Shown: in pieces, positions 7,476-16,297 of the stretch | How the letters are laid out: each line of letters begins with the position of its first letter | How positions within the stretch are numbered: the first letter of the stretch is position 1 | DNA from: Pantoea sp. BAV 3049 | GTDB lineage: Bacteria; Pseudomonadota; Gammaproteobacteria; Enterobacterales; Enterobacteriaceae | NCBI RefSeq assembly: GCF_009765445.1 | Contig: NZ_WHOY01000031.1 | Coordinates: 1,664,340 to 1,728,339 of the forward strand | DNA length: 64,000 nt | Direction of reading: 5' to 3' | Notes under the pieces: model-generated | What the model was told of the DNA's origin: nothing | Databases searched by the model: none | Seen by the model: only the letters and a program-made list of their open reading frames with translations | Position numbers and translations under genes: made by a program

Positions 7476-7880
7476 ATGAAAAAATTAATAACAATCTTTT
7501 CAACCCTGTTGCTGGTTGGTTGCCCTGGAGCGGGTGATCGTTACTACCCACCGGAACATGCTGAAGTAGCAATCAGAAATAATGCCGTATGTGTTACAGT
7601 TTCGCCTGAAGGTGATGAAAAAGTTCAGAGCGTACTTATTCACAGAAATGACTCAAATCAACAGGTGAAAGATACGTATATTGATAAAAGTTATTTTCTT
7701 ACCAAAGATGACTGTATCGGAACTAATGGCTATAAATTCTTAACCGGCGTTCCTTATACCGTATCAGTAAATTTAAACTCAAAGAAAAAAGCCGATAAGA
7801 AAATTTTCCCCTCAAGCCGTCTGTTTATCACCGAATTCTCCCTGGAAACAACCAGAGGGCAATTAAGCATTGAGAGGTAG
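7476..7880 (+). CDS. small periplasmic lipoprotein, putative T6SS immunity type
   Basis: The 134-residue precursor starts MKKLITIFSTLLLVGC with a clear lipobox (LVGC), giving a lipid-anchored periplasmic protein. The body has NAVCVTVSPEG and TKDDCIGTNGYKF, matching the Cys pattern of the lipoprotein at 6404. The ATG lies 6 bases after the stop of the frameshifted metallopeptidase gene, so it belonged to the same operon. Its frame is intact although the putative effector is broken, as is common for retained immunity genes. The immunity role is inferred from position. Confidence 0.7.
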   Translation: MKKLITIFSTLLLVGCPGAGDRYYPPEHAEVAIRNNAVCVTVSPEGDEKVQSVLIHRNDSNQQVKDTYIDKSYFLTKDDCIGTNGYKFLTGVPYTVSVNLNSKKKADKKIFPSSRLFITEFSLETTRGQLSIER

Positions 7881-7908
7881 GGGATAGCAACCAGGCGGCG
7901 ACCCCAAT

Positions 7909-9981
7909 TCATCGCCGTCCCCGTAAATACCCCAGCTCCCGGACAGGCCAGGCGTTTTCCGGGAAAAGCCACAGCCTGATGCTGTATAAATGGATCAGCG
8001 GCGTGAAGATCTCTTCAGCCTCAGCTGCCAGACCTTCCATCTCCAGCAGCAATATATCCAGTTCATCCAGCAGGCCGGCATGCGGAGCTGCTTTCAGCGA
8101 CTTCATCCGGCGTTTCAGAAACAGCGCCAGCTCGTGGAACATCTGCCCGTTATCGATGTGGTAGTTCCCCAGAACGTCCCGGTTGCGGGCGTAGTAGTCA
8201 TAGCAATTCACTCCCAGCCATACCTCTGTCACAAGGTTGCCCGACGGCAGCAGGTCAGGATGCGGATCGAGACGCATGCGCGGCAGAATGATGTTTACTC
8301 TCTCCAGCATACCGGTGATAAATTGCTGACGTGCCAGCAGGGAAGAGCCGTTGCGCTCCATCTCCTTCACAAAACGCAGCAGTTCGCGTAGCCCTGAACG
8401 TACCGCCCGTCGGGCCGTCCACGATGGCCGCTTGTTGCGGATCAACAGGGTAATCACCACGGCAAACAGTACGCCAGTCATTGAGGCGATAGCGTTATTA
8501 ATCACTGCGGGCAGATCGGGCTTGAGGTCATGGCTCATGCCGATTAAGCCCGGGATCTGGATGGCGACGCTCAGGCCGATCATATTGGTGGCCGGATTCG
8601 CAATCACCAGCCCAAGCAGGATCAGCCCCGGCGTCAGGCAGATCATCAGGGCTTCAAAGGTGATGGCGCCAGGGATCAGCACCGCCACGTACAGCACGCT
8701 GATAACGACGGAAATCACCACGCCTTTAATAAACAGCTTCATTGAGTTGCCTGGCGTATCTGCGTTAGCGAAAAAGGAGCTGAGGATCGCCGCCATCATC
8801 GGCGCGGTGGCACCATTATTCATGGCACTCCCCATCCAGAACAGGCAGGCGCCAAATGTTGCCAGGAAAGAGGTCAACGCGGAGAGCAGGACGAGGCCGG
8901 TATCAATATGAGGGCTCGACCGTTCTTTGTGGGCGAGGCTGGTATCGCCGGAGAGATCGCTGACCAGGTCGCTGACGCTCTGGTAAGCCCCGGCGATGCG
9001 TACAACGTCAGCAAGGCGCTCAAGCAGTCCGGTCAGCAGCAGGCATTCACCCGTTGGCAGTTCTCCCTGTTGCCAGGCATGTTTCAGCTCTGCCTGGCAG
9101 GCGGATAACGTGGCCTGGATGTCGGCGGTGTCCTTGATGTGTTCACCGTCGTTCAGCCACATTAAAAACTGCTGAAAGGCCTGAGCGACCGTCTCTGGAA
9201 AGTGGATCTGCAGCTGTGACATCTGGTGCAGACGCTGCTCAATGGCGGTCAGCGTGGGGATCAGGTACGACAGATGTTGATACTGCACGCTGACCAGGCG
9301 GATCAGCTTGCGCGCTGCGTTGCCCTCATAGACGCAGTGGGTGATCAGCACCTCGACCTGCTGCGGATATTGCGCCATGCGGATCAGGATCTCTTCCCGC
9401 TCCGGCGAGTTATCCTTCGGGATGCCGTTCAGCAGATCGCTGCACAGCTTGCGGCCGTTCTGATACCAGACGTTGACGCTCTGTTCCAGCAGGCTGCGCA
9501 TCTTCACCGGGAATAACAGTCCGTGAATAAAGCTGCTGCAGGTCACGCCAAGCGTAATCTCCTCAATACGTGAAATCACTGTCCCGGTAATGGTCAGCGG
9601 CAGGGTTACGCCGGGAAAGCCCATAATTGCGGCGCTGTAGCCCGCCAGCATAAAGACATAGCTTTTCGGGGTACGATCGTGCAGCGAAAGATACAGGCAA
9701 ACGCTGACCCACAGCGAAACACACAGGCTGAACAGCACCGGAGACTGCACGGTCTCGGGATAAATCAGAAAAACAAAGAGGCCACCCAGCAGAGTCCCCA
9801 TCAGGCGAAAGACCGATTTGGAGAGGGTGGAAGCCGCGTAGAGCTGGGAAGAGACGTAGACCGTGGTCAGTGCCCAGGCGGGTTTATCCAGATTGAGTTC
9901 AAGAGAAATATACAGAGCCAGAAAGGCGGCAAGGCAGGTCTTTACAGAAAAAAGAACGGCGTTTTTCGAAAACCACTGCAT
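7909..9981 (-). CDS. FUSC family inner-membrane efflux-type protein
   Basis: A protein of about 690 residues with the classic FUSC (fusaric acid resistance/AaeB/YccS) layout: an N-terminal block of transmembrane helices (residues 1-160, e.g. LLGGLFVFLIYP), a soluble helical domain, a second membrane block (about residues 370-510) and a C-terminal cytoplasmic domain. Relatives are thought to export aromatic acids or similar anions with a membrane fusion partner; none is encoded next to it. The start at 9981 (MQWFSKNAV) fits family N-termini. An upstream ATG at 10020 would add 13 residues, and neither has a convincing ribosome site. Confidence 0.8.
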   Translation of the reverse strand: MQWFSKNAVLFSVKTCLAAFLALYISLELNLDKPAWALTTVYVSSQLYAASTLSKSVFRLMGTLLGGLFVFLIYPETVQSPVLFSLCVSLWVSVCLYLSLHDRTPKSYVFMLAGYSAAIMGFPGVTLPLTITGTVISRIEEITLGVTCSSFIHGLLFPVKMRSLLEQSVNVWYQNGRKLCSDLLNGIPKDNSPEREEILIRMAQYPQQVEVLITHCVYEGNAARKLIRLVSVQYQHLSYLIPTLTAIEQRLHQMSQLQIHFPETVAQAFQQFLMWLNDGEHIKDTADIQATLSACQAELKHAWQQGELPTGECLLLTGLLERLADVVRIAGAYQSVSDLVSDLSGDTSLAHKERSSPHIDTGLVLLSALTSFLATFGACLFWMGSAMNNGATAPMMAAILSSFFANADTPGNSMKLFIKGVVISVVISVLYVAVLIPGAITFEALMICLTPGLILLGLVIANPATNMIGLSVAIQIPGLIGMSHDLKPDLPAVINNAIASMTGVLFAVVITLLIRNKRPSWTARRAVRSGLRELLRFVKEMERNGSSLLARQQFITGMLERVNIILPRMRLDPHPDLLPSGNLVTEVWLGVNCYDYYARNRDVLGNYHIDNGQMFHELALFLKRRMKSLKAAPHAGLLDELDILLLEMEGLAAEAEEIFTPLIHLYSIRLWLFPENAWPVRELGYLRGRR

Positions 9982-10363
9982 AACAGAATGGCTACCAGAG
10001 ACGTGCGGAGTTGGCAGCATCCTGCCAGAATTAGCGGCCGGATCATGGGGTTAACTACGTCAAATTGTTTCGTAATAAAAAAAGATATTCCCTGTCCGTT
10101 ATTAATAGCAATATCAACTGTATAAACAATCTTAAGCAACGGTCTGCGCGGGTTCATTCAGAGGTATCAACCAGTTTGAACCCACTTGATTTATCAATGT
10201 TATTGACGTTACCCGTAACAATCTATCGATAAGGGATGTCAATGATACAGATCAACTATGCGTTATTTAGTGGACGAAAAACGGCGCTGAACCATAAAAA
10301 AGATTCGTAAAACAATCTTATGATTATTTAAATCATCCTGACTGACCATTAAGGAGAGAGGGT
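9982..10363. other. divergent promoter region between FUSC gene and DUF1176 gene
   Basis: About 380 bases without a credible gene. It must hold the promoters of the two divergent genes. The right part (10200-10350) is AT-rich. An AAGGAGAGAG ribosome site precedes the GTG at 10364. No operator could be assigned. Confidence 0.4.
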
Positions 10364-11166
10364 GTGAAGAACAAATACAAAGCAGCACTGATCGTCACAG
10401 GCATACTGGCTGGCCCGGCGATGGCTGAGGACAAAGGCGTTTCTTTCTCCTATAAAGACTGGGAAATGGCCTGTGACAACACGCTGACCTGTCGTGCCGC
10501 TGGCTATGATAAGCAGCAATGGCCTGAAGGGGCCGTTGTGCTCACCCGCCTTGCAGGTGCTGATACCCCGACGACTGTTGATGTCAGGGTCGAATCGGAA
10601 CGCCAGGAGCGTGGGTCAAAACGGGAAATAAACCCGAAAGCAGCGTAAAGGACGTGATTCCCGCGCCCATTATTCAGGCTGCTAAAGTCAGTCACACCCA
10701 GCCCCGTGTTCTGGATAAAGCGGAAGTTGCTGCACTCAGACCCCGCCTGCTCGCCACGGAGAACGACGATATGGATTGCGAGCGTATGCAGTTTCCTGAC
10801 GAACCCAGTGTTCATGGTCAGATCGCCAAAGATGAGTTCATGTTAATTCCTCTCGATGATCAGCATTCGCTGATCTCCACGCTTTGCTGGCATGCCGCTT
10901 ATAACCAGGGGCATGCTTACTGGGTAATCGACAAAGGCCTGGCAGGGAAGCCCGTGATAGTGACTAACCGTGGAACAAATTATCAGGAAGGCGTTATTTC
11001 GAATTATTTTTTGGGCAACAGTATGGGCAACATAGCGACGACAGAAGAGTGGGTATGGGATGGAAAAGCGTTCCGTAAAAGCCGCCTGGCGCTCTACCGG
11101 ACTGTGAGTACAGAAGGTGGTTGGGAGATGCCGGGATGGGTGACAGAAGTGAAGCCTGCGCTTTAA
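10364..11166 (+). pseudogene. DUF1176 periplasmic protein, internal deletion with frameshift
   Basis: The first frame (from a GTG at 10364) gives a signal peptide ending GPAMA and the DUF1176 start FSYKDWEMACDNTLTCRAAGY, then runs out at 10648. The second frame is readable from about 10612 (WVKTGNKPESSVKDVIPAP) through CWHAAYNQGHAYWVI to GWEMPGWVTEV at 11166. Family members are about 330-350 residues. Here roughly 100 central residues are missing and the two halves are out of frame, so a deletion near 10600-10612 destroyed the gene. The function of the family is unknown. Confidence 0.75.
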
Positions 11167-11239
11167 CGGTTCTCTTCTGGGGTTGGCATGATGAGGTATG
11201 GCGTTATCACCAATCAGGTAGTGAAAATTAACTATCATG

Positions 11240-11263
11240 TATATAATGAATATAACTTATATA
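11240..11263. promoter_or_regulatory. inverted repeat, candidate operator of the antitoxin-toxin operon
   Basis: TATATAA (11240-11246) and TTATATA (11257-11263) form a perfect inverted repeat spaced by 10 bases, 25 bases before the antitoxin start. Antitoxins of this class bind palindromes overlapping their own promoter, so autoregulation is likely. The AT-rich arms could also include the -10 region. Confidence 0.5.
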
Positions 11264-11288
11264 CCCACCCTGCATGATGAGGTGAACA

Positions 11289-11999
11289 ATGACTGTCAAA
11301 GCTAGCGCAGCAAGGCGCAATGAGCTCTCATTCGATGTGCAGACACTGAATGGCGAGCAGCTCAACAAGCTGAAAACGAATGCGGATACTGACTATCTGG
11401 TGATTGATTTAGGTCAGGCTGTAGAGCGCAATCCTGTTTTTAATGAAACGGTCAAGGTGGCGATGAGGGCAGCAATGAATGCCGTGCTGGCATCGATGAA
11501 TATGCCGGAAACCGAAACCAAAAAAACAAATGTCACCCGCCGTAAAGCGCCCGTTGTGACTCTTGATGAAGCGAAGACGGACAGAGTGGCCCGTGCGGAA
11601 CGAAATGCCCGGCGTCTTGAGCAGCTCACCGCGCGTATCCTGGAAGAGTCTGAGTGGCTGACGGCCAGAGAGCTGTCAGAAAAAGCCAACTTCCAGAATT
11701 CGAATCCCAGCGCGGGTCCGAACCGCTGGAAGTCTGCCGGTAGCATCTTTGCGTTGCAGTTAAACGGGAAAGATAACTACCCGTTATATGCATTAGATGA
11801 AGGATTCCGGCCTGTTCCCGTCGTTAAACAGGTCATTTCACTGTTTGGTGAAAGGAAAACGCCGTGGGGGTTAGCCATCTGGTTTGGTTCTGCGAATAGC
11901 TGGCTGGGGGGCAGTAAACCAAAAGATATGCTGACCACTCAGCCGCAGCAGGTTCTGCAGGCAGCTCAGGCGGAGTTGGACGGCGGTTCTCATGGCTGA
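11289..11999 (+). CDS. Xre/MbcA/ParS-type antitoxin, long form
   Basis: The 236-residue protein lies directly before, and overlaps by 8 bases, a RES-domain toxin gene. Its C-terminal part (VVKQVISLFGERKTPWGLAIW, NSWLGGSKPKDMLTTQPQQVLQAAQ) matches the toxin-binding domain of Xre/MbcA/ParS antitoxins, with the hallmark G-G-x-x-P-x-x-x-L pattern. The N-terminal 100 residues are basic and unusual, and a central segment (EESEWLTARELSEKANFQNSN) looks like a helix-turn-helix or excisionase-like fold. Typical family members are 120-170 residues. GAGGTG gives a good ribosome site. It should neutralise the toxin and repress the operon. Confidence 0.75.
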   Translation: MTVKASAARRNELSFDVQTLNGEQLNKLKTNADTDYLVIDLGQAVERNPVFNETVKVAMRAAMNAVLASMNMPETETKKTNVTRRKAPVVTLDEAKTDRVARAERNARRLEQLTARILEESEWLTARELSEKANFQNSNPSAGPNRWKSAGSIFALQLNGKDNYPLYALDEGFRPVPVVKQVISLFGERKTPWGLAIWFGSANSWLGGSKPKDMLTTQPQQVLQAAQAELDGGSHG

Positions 12000-12663
12000 G
12001 TCAGACGACAGGGACGTTGTCGTCCGCAGATTGCGGAAGCCAAAGGATAAGCTGGAGGTGAATTTTGCAATCTGGAGAGCAGGCAATCCCATTTACCGGC
12101 TGCATTCAGCAAGATTTACGGCCCTCAGATTTAACCCGGGAAAAGGAAGCTCGCGGTTCAGCCCGCTCGCCAACGGTGTACCGACTCTCTATGGCGGAGC
12201 GAACATCGGCGTGGCGGTAATGGAAACTCTCTTCCACGATTTGCCACAAGATTCAGCCGAAGTGCCCTTTGACCTGGCAAGGCTGGAAGGCGTGGTCCAC
12301 TCGGTTATCATCCCCTGTACCGATCTTAATCTGATCGATCTGAACCCCAAAACGCTCCGCAAGATGGGCGTCAAACGTTCTGAATTACTGGATTCCTCTG
12401 CTGACCAGTATGTTTATACTCGTGAATATTCTCTGGCCATTTATCTGGCCTGTCCTGAGGCGCATGGACTGCAATGGTCTTCCAGACAGCATGGAGAGAC
12501 GGCAGTGATGCTTTTCGGCGACAGAGTCAGGCTGGAAGATTTTACGGTGGCGATTGAGTCACAGCGGTTGGGGGAATCTGATGCTGTAATGGAAGCGATT
12601 GAAGAGGAAGCCGATCAGCTGGGGATTGTGCTTATTGAACCTTGTGGAGGCAATGGGTCTTAA
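11992..12663 (+). CDS. RES-domain toxin (NAD+ phosphorylase/hydrolase type)
   Basis: The 223-residue protein has a RES domain: IYRLHS with the conserved Arg36, GGxxRFSPL-like region GKGSSRFSPLANG, TLYGG with Tyr67, and VAVMETLFH with Glu78. RES toxins such as MbcT and ParT consume NAD+ or ADP-ribosylate targets and stop growth. The start overlaps the antitoxin stop by 8 bases, the standard arrangement of antitoxin first. The frame is intact, so the toxin is probably functional. A perfect 20-base palindrome follows the stop codon. Confidence 0.85.
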   Translation: MAESDDRDVVVRRLRKPKDKLEVNFAIWRAGNPIYRLHSARFTALRFNPGKGSSRFSPLANGVPTLYGGANIGVAVMETLFHDLPQDSAEVPFDLARLEGVVHSVIIPCTDLNLIDLNPKTLRKMGVKRSELLDSSADQYVYTREYSLAIYLACPEAHGLQWSSRQHGETAVMLFGDRVRLEDFTVAIESQRLGESDAVMEAIEEEADQLGIVLIEPCGGNGS

Positions 12664-12665
12664 AT

Positions 12666-12685
12666 TCAGGCCAACGTTGGCCTGA
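12666..12685 (+). terminator. palindrome after the RES toxin gene
   Basis: TCAGGCCAAC/GTTGGCCTGA is a perfect 20-base palindrome two bases after the stop codon. It can form a stem but has almost no loop and no long T-tract, so termination efficiency is uncertain. Confidence 0.4.
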
Positions 12686-13044
12686 TTAACCCTTAAGGGG
12701 AGATGGTGATCAGGTGCATTCCTTCCCAGCAGAAATGAAACTTTGTTCACGAAATTAGCTTGTTTATGAATCATGAACATTTCTGCGGTGTGAACAAAAC
12801 AAAGCAGTGCTGTTTACCTCGGCTGTGGAGAATAACCTGTCAGAATTTATATATCTATCCCCCTGATCCCCAACACCTTTCCCTACCATCAAAAAATCCT
12901 ATGTCGATAAACTGAGCAGATTGTTGACAACTTTTCCCCGTTGGCGAAGAATGCAAACACAATCTTAACATTGTTGACAATCTACCATTTTGAGTGGATT
13001 TGATTGTTGATAATCGGCGTTTAGCGTTTGATGGGGATAGACCA
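12686..13044. other. regulatory region before the flavin-monooxygenase operon
   Basis: About 360 bases without a gene. It contains a 9-base inverted repeat TTTGTTCAC (12740-12748)/GTGAACAAA (12788-12796) and three copies of ATTGTTGAcAA-type palindromes described separately. The promoter of the downstream operon should lie here. Confidence 0.5.
12920..13014. promoter_or_regulatory. three GntR-type operator-like palindromes
   Basis: ATTGTTGACAA occurs at 12920-12930, ATTGTTGACAAT at 12970-12981 and ATTGTTGATAAT at 13003-13014. The TTGTnnACAA core is typical of FadR/FCD-type GntR regulators. The same 12-mer in reverse orientation lies at 23013-23024 before the second ABC transporter operon. A GntR/FCD gene sits between the two operons, so it is the likely binder. 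Confidence 0.6.
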
Positions 13045-13551
13045 GTGACCAACGAAATCAGAGATAATTTCCGCCAGTGCATGCGGCGGATGGCCTCCAC
13101 AGTCTGCGTGATCACCTGCCAGCATCACGGGGTACGCTATGGCATTACCGTCACGGCAGTGACCTCTCTCTGTTTCGATCCGGTCTCTGTGCTGGTGTGC
13201 ATTAACAGCACCTCCAGCCTGCTGCTGCCGCTGCTGGCGGAAAAGAAATACTGCATCAATCTGCTGAGCCATCAGCATGCCGGTGTTTCCCAGCGCTTCA
13301 GCACACCGCAACAACCCCACGAACGCTTTGCTACCGGCGACTGGCTGAGTAACGACCAGGGCATCCCGTATCTGGCGGATGCGCAAGCCACGCTGTTCTG
13401 CGAGCTTGATCAGACGGTGCCCTACGCCACGCACAACATTGTGATTGGCCAGGTCTGCGACTGTCGGTTCAGTGATGTGGTCTCTCCGCTGATCTACCAG
13501 AACGGGACTTACGTAGCCGCCATTCCCTTACCAGAAGTAGCCGCAGGTTAA
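13045..13551 (+). CDS. flavin reductase family protein
   Basis: The 168-residue protein matches the flavin reductase (RutF/HpaC-like) domain: MRRMASTVCVITCQHHGVRYG, TVTAVTSLCFDPVSVLVCIN and a C-terminal YATHNIVIGQV. It would supply reduced FMN to a partner monooxygenase, and the next gene encodes a luciferase-like one. GTG at 13045 has GGGGA upstream and gives a normal N-terminus (TNEIRDNFRQ). An earlier in-frame GTG at 12994 would overlap the operator at 13003. It is the first gene of the island. Confidence 0.85.
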   Translation: MTNEIRDNFRQCMRRMASTVCVITCQHHGVRYGITVTAVTSLCFDPVSVLVCINSTSSLLLPLLAEKKYCINLLSHQHAGVSQRFSTPQQPHERFATGDWLSNDQGIPYLADAQATLFCELDQTVPYATHNIVIGQVCDCRFSDVVSPLIYQNGTYVAAIPLPEVAAG

Positions 13552-13607
13552 CTGGCGGCGTCAGCCCGGCCAGAGCGGCTCCCAACTAATGCCTGAAGGA
13601 GTACAAA

Positions 13608-14675
13608 ATGCAGCTTGGATTATTCAGCCTGATGACCTTACGTGACCATCCGGAAGGGGTGAAGGGCGTGATGCGTGATACCCAGACCATGGTGAAAACC
13701 GCGGAAGAAGTGGGTTTTGATATTGCCTGGTTTGCCGAGCACCACTTTGCCAACTACTCCAGCAGCCCGTCGCCGCTGATGATGGTGGCCAATGCTGCGG
13801 GCTGGACCTCAAAGATTAAGCTGGCCCCCGGCGTGCTGGTGCTGCCGCTGTACCACCCGCTGCGGTTGGCGCAGGAAATTGCTGCGGTGGATGCGATGAC
13901 CGATGGCCGTCTGGTGCTGGGGATGGGAACGGGTTATCAGCAGTATGAGTTCGATCGCTATAACGTTGAGCTGGATAAGAAAGTTGAGATTTTCCTCGAA
14001 TACTGGGACGTGATTGAGCAGGCGCTGGTCAATGGCGAAGTGGAGTATAAAGGCGAGCATATCTCCTTCCCACAGACCACCTTTGCTATCAAGTCCTGGC
14101 AGACACCTCTGCCACAGCTGTTTGCCACCACTTCGCACCCGCGTTTGCTGGAGCGCCTGAACAAATGGTCGGTGGTGCCGTTCCATGCGGCCAGTACCCT
14201 CGGTTCACCGGTGCTGTACAAAATGGTTGACGGGCTGAACCAGAGTTGGGAATCCCTGGGCGAAAATCCGGCGACCAAACCGCTGGCGATCATGCAGTAC
14301 GTGCACGTGACCGACAGCCATGCCGAAGCGCTGGAAGCCGCAGAACGCGCCCGCTACGTTGGCCGCATGGCGAACCATCTGCGCAAGCCGCAGCTGCCGC
14401 TGGACGCTAATGGCTTTATCAGCAACGAACCGTTCGACGGCGAATATACCCTTGAGCAGTACGCCAACAATATGGTGGTCGGCGACCCACATCTGGTGGC
14501 GGAGAAAATGATTGCCGATATTAAACGGCTTAATCCAGTGAATTATACCTGCAACTTCCAGTTCGGTTGTTTACCGCTGGCCCGTGCGCAGCAATCTTTA
14601 TATCGCTTTAAAAATGAAGTTATTCCGTTAATCGAAAAAGAACTGGGCCCGATTGCAAATATTGGCGTTAAATAA
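13608..14675 (+). CDS. LLM class flavin-dependent monooxygenase
   Basis: This 355-residue protein has the bacterial luciferase-like TIM-barrel fold. Landmarks are an N-terminal LGLFSLMTLRDHP, FDIAWFAEHHFANY, KIKLAPGVLVLPLYHPLRLAQE and DGRLVLGMGTGYQQYEF. Such enzymes use FMNH2 and O2 to oxidise organic substrates. The flavin reductase gene ends 57 bases earlier, so the two form a two-component system. The substrate is unknown; the following polar-compound ABC importer suggests a small amino-acid-like or N-heterocyclic molecule. It differs from RutA in its surroundings (no RutB or RutG). Confidence 0.85.
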   Translation: MQLGLFSLMTLRDHPEGVKGVMRDTQTMVKTAEEVGFDIAWFAEHHFANYSSSPSPLMMVANAAGWTSKIKLAPGVLVLPLYHPLRLAQEIAAVDAMTDGRLVLGMGTGYQQYEFDRYNVELDKKVEIFLEYWDVIEQALVNGEVEYKGEHISFPQTTFAIKSWQTPLPQLFATTSHPRLLERLNKWSVVPFHAASTLGSPVLYKMVDGLNQSWESLGENPATKPLAIMQYVHVTDSHAEALEAAERARYVGRMANHLRKPQLPLDANGFISNEPFDGEYTLEQYANNMVVGDPHLVAEKMIADIKRLNPVNYTCNFQFGCLPLARAQQSLYRFKNEVIPLIEKELGPIANIGVK

Positions 14676-14765
14676 GATCTGCTTATTACCCTGTCTGTGC
14701 ATAAGTATAAAAAAGCTTTTATGGAGCCGGATTTACTCTAATCTAACCATCGCGGGGAATTTATT

Positions 14766-15593
14766 ATGTTTAAAAAGACGACGAAGTCAGCTATTTTTCT
14801 TGCCTTATCCAGCTTATTTATCATACATGCCGCACAAGCTGAATCCACGCTGGATAGCGTGATTAAATCAAAGAAATTACGTTGTGCTGTAGTTCTGGAT
14901 TCCCCGCCGTCGGGGTTTATGACTCCCGACAATAAACCGGATGGTTATGACGTGGCTTATTGCGACGACATGGCGAAATCGCTCGGTGTGGAGCCGGTGA
15001 TCGTGCAGACTCCAGCGTCCGACCGTATCCCTGCGCTGGTGTCAAAGCGCGTGGATATCGTGGTAGGTTCAACGACTATCACCCCGGAAAGGGCGATGAC
15101 CGTTGCTTTCACCCAGCCCTATGTGAACTACACCATTACCGTGGTGACGCGCAAAGATACCGGCATCACCAGCTATGACCAGTTGAAAGGCAAGAAGCTG
15201 GGCGCTGTCGTAGGCTCCACCTTCGAACAGTTGTTTAATAAAGAGTTGCAGGGACGCTGGAAGAACACCGGCACCACTTACACCGGTTTCGGCAGCGACA
15301 CGGAAACCTTTATGGCACTGCAGCAGGGCAAAGTGGATGCCATTCTGCAGGCTTCCTCGGTCTATAACACCCTCGCCAAAAGCGGCCAGTTCCCGACCTT
15401 TGCTGCCGGTGGCCTGGCACCGCTCTCTGATATGGACGGTATCGCCGTCCGCCGTGGCGACCCGGAATTCCTGAACTGGGCAAGAGTTTTTGTCTGGAAC
15501 CAGGTTGTTTCTGGCCGCTATGCCGAACTGTATAAAAAATATATGGGAGATGGCTCGTTGCCTGCTCTAAATATGCCCGGTGTGGATTTTTAA
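14766..15593 (+). CDS. ABC transporter substrate-binding protein, amino-acid type (system 1)
   Basis: The 275-residue precursor has a signal peptide (to about residue 25, AAQA) and a family 3 solute-binding fold: SKKLRCAVVLDSPPSGF, DGYDVAYCDDMAKSLGV, DIVVGSTTITPERAMTVAFT and QGKVDAILQASSVY. It would capture a polar ligand in the periplasm for the two permeases that follow. Its ligand is likely the substrate of the adjacent monooxygenase pathway (inference). Confidence 0.88.
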   Translation: MFKKTTKSAIFLALSSLFIIHAAQAESTLDSVIKSKKLRCAVVLDSPPSGFMTPDNKPDGYDVAYCDDMAKSLGVEPVIVQTPASDRIPALVSKRVDIVVGSTTITPERAMTVAFTQPYVNYTITVVTRKDTGITSYDQLKGKKLGAVVGSTFEQLFNKELQGRWKNTGTTYTGFGSDTETFMALQQGKVDAILQASSVYNTLAKSGQFPTFAAGGLAPLSDMDGIAVRRGDPEFLNWARVFVWNQVVSGRYAELYKKYMGDGSLPALNMPGVDF

Positions 15594-15632
15594 TCTGCGC
15601 GTTGTAAAAGTCTGACTTACCGGGGTACGCGC

Positions 15633-16295
15633 ATGCAGGATTATCAGTTTTACTGGTCAATCGTCTTTGACGCATTGCCACAATTGTTGTCGGGCGCCTG
15701 GGTGACATTACAGATAACCATACTGTCGGTCATTATCGGTATGGCGTTTGCCATACCAATGTCTGTAATGCGCCAGTCGGGAACCGGATGGAAATATATC
15801 GTTGCAAGCTGGTGGGTGGAATTATCAAGAAATACGCCAGTGCTGTTTCAGGTTTATATCATGTATTTCGGTTTAGGGGCGCTGGGGATCAATATCTCCA
15901 GCTATCTGGCGGTACTGATCGCCATTGCCTTTAATAATGCCGGTTATATGGCGGAGATATTCCGGGGCGGCCTGAATGCCATTCCGCGTCAGCAAATGGC
16001 CACTTCGCGCTCGCTCGGGATGAATCAACGGCAGGCTTTCCGGCACGTGATCTTCCCTCAGGTGTTCAAAGTGGTGTTCCTGCCGTTTGTCACCCAGGCG
16101 ATCTGGGCCATGTTGAACAGCTCAATGGGCATGTTAGTAGGGCTGCGCGAGCTGTCCGGTGCCACGCAATACGCCCAGTCAGTGACCTTCCGGACCTTTG
16201 AATTCTTCGTGGTTACGGCGGGGATTTACTACCTGATTGCCAAGCTGATCCAGTTTGGTGCGCAGGTGACCTTCAGACTGATGTACCGGAGGTAA
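15633..16295 (+). CDS. ABC permease, polar amino-acid type (system 1)
   Basis: The 220-residue inner-membrane protein has the HisM/GlnP-like permease fold with about five membrane segments. It carries the family motif ELSRNTPVLFQVYIMYFGLG and the coupling-helix EAA region SLGMNQRQAFRHVIFPQ. It forms a heterodimer with the next permease, which starts three bases after its stop. Confidence 0.88.
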   Translation: MQDYQFYWSIVFDALPQLLSGAWVTLQITILSVIIGMAFAIPMSVMRQSGTGWKYIVASWWVELSRNTPVLFQVYIMYFGLGALGINISSYLAVLIAIAFNNAGYMAEIFRGGLNAIPRQQMATSRSLGMNQRQAFRHVIFPQVFKVVFLPFVTQAIWAMLNSSMGMLVGLRELSGATQYAQSVTFRTFEFFVVTAGIYYLIAKLIQFGAQVTFRLMYRR

Positions 16296-16297
16296 AG

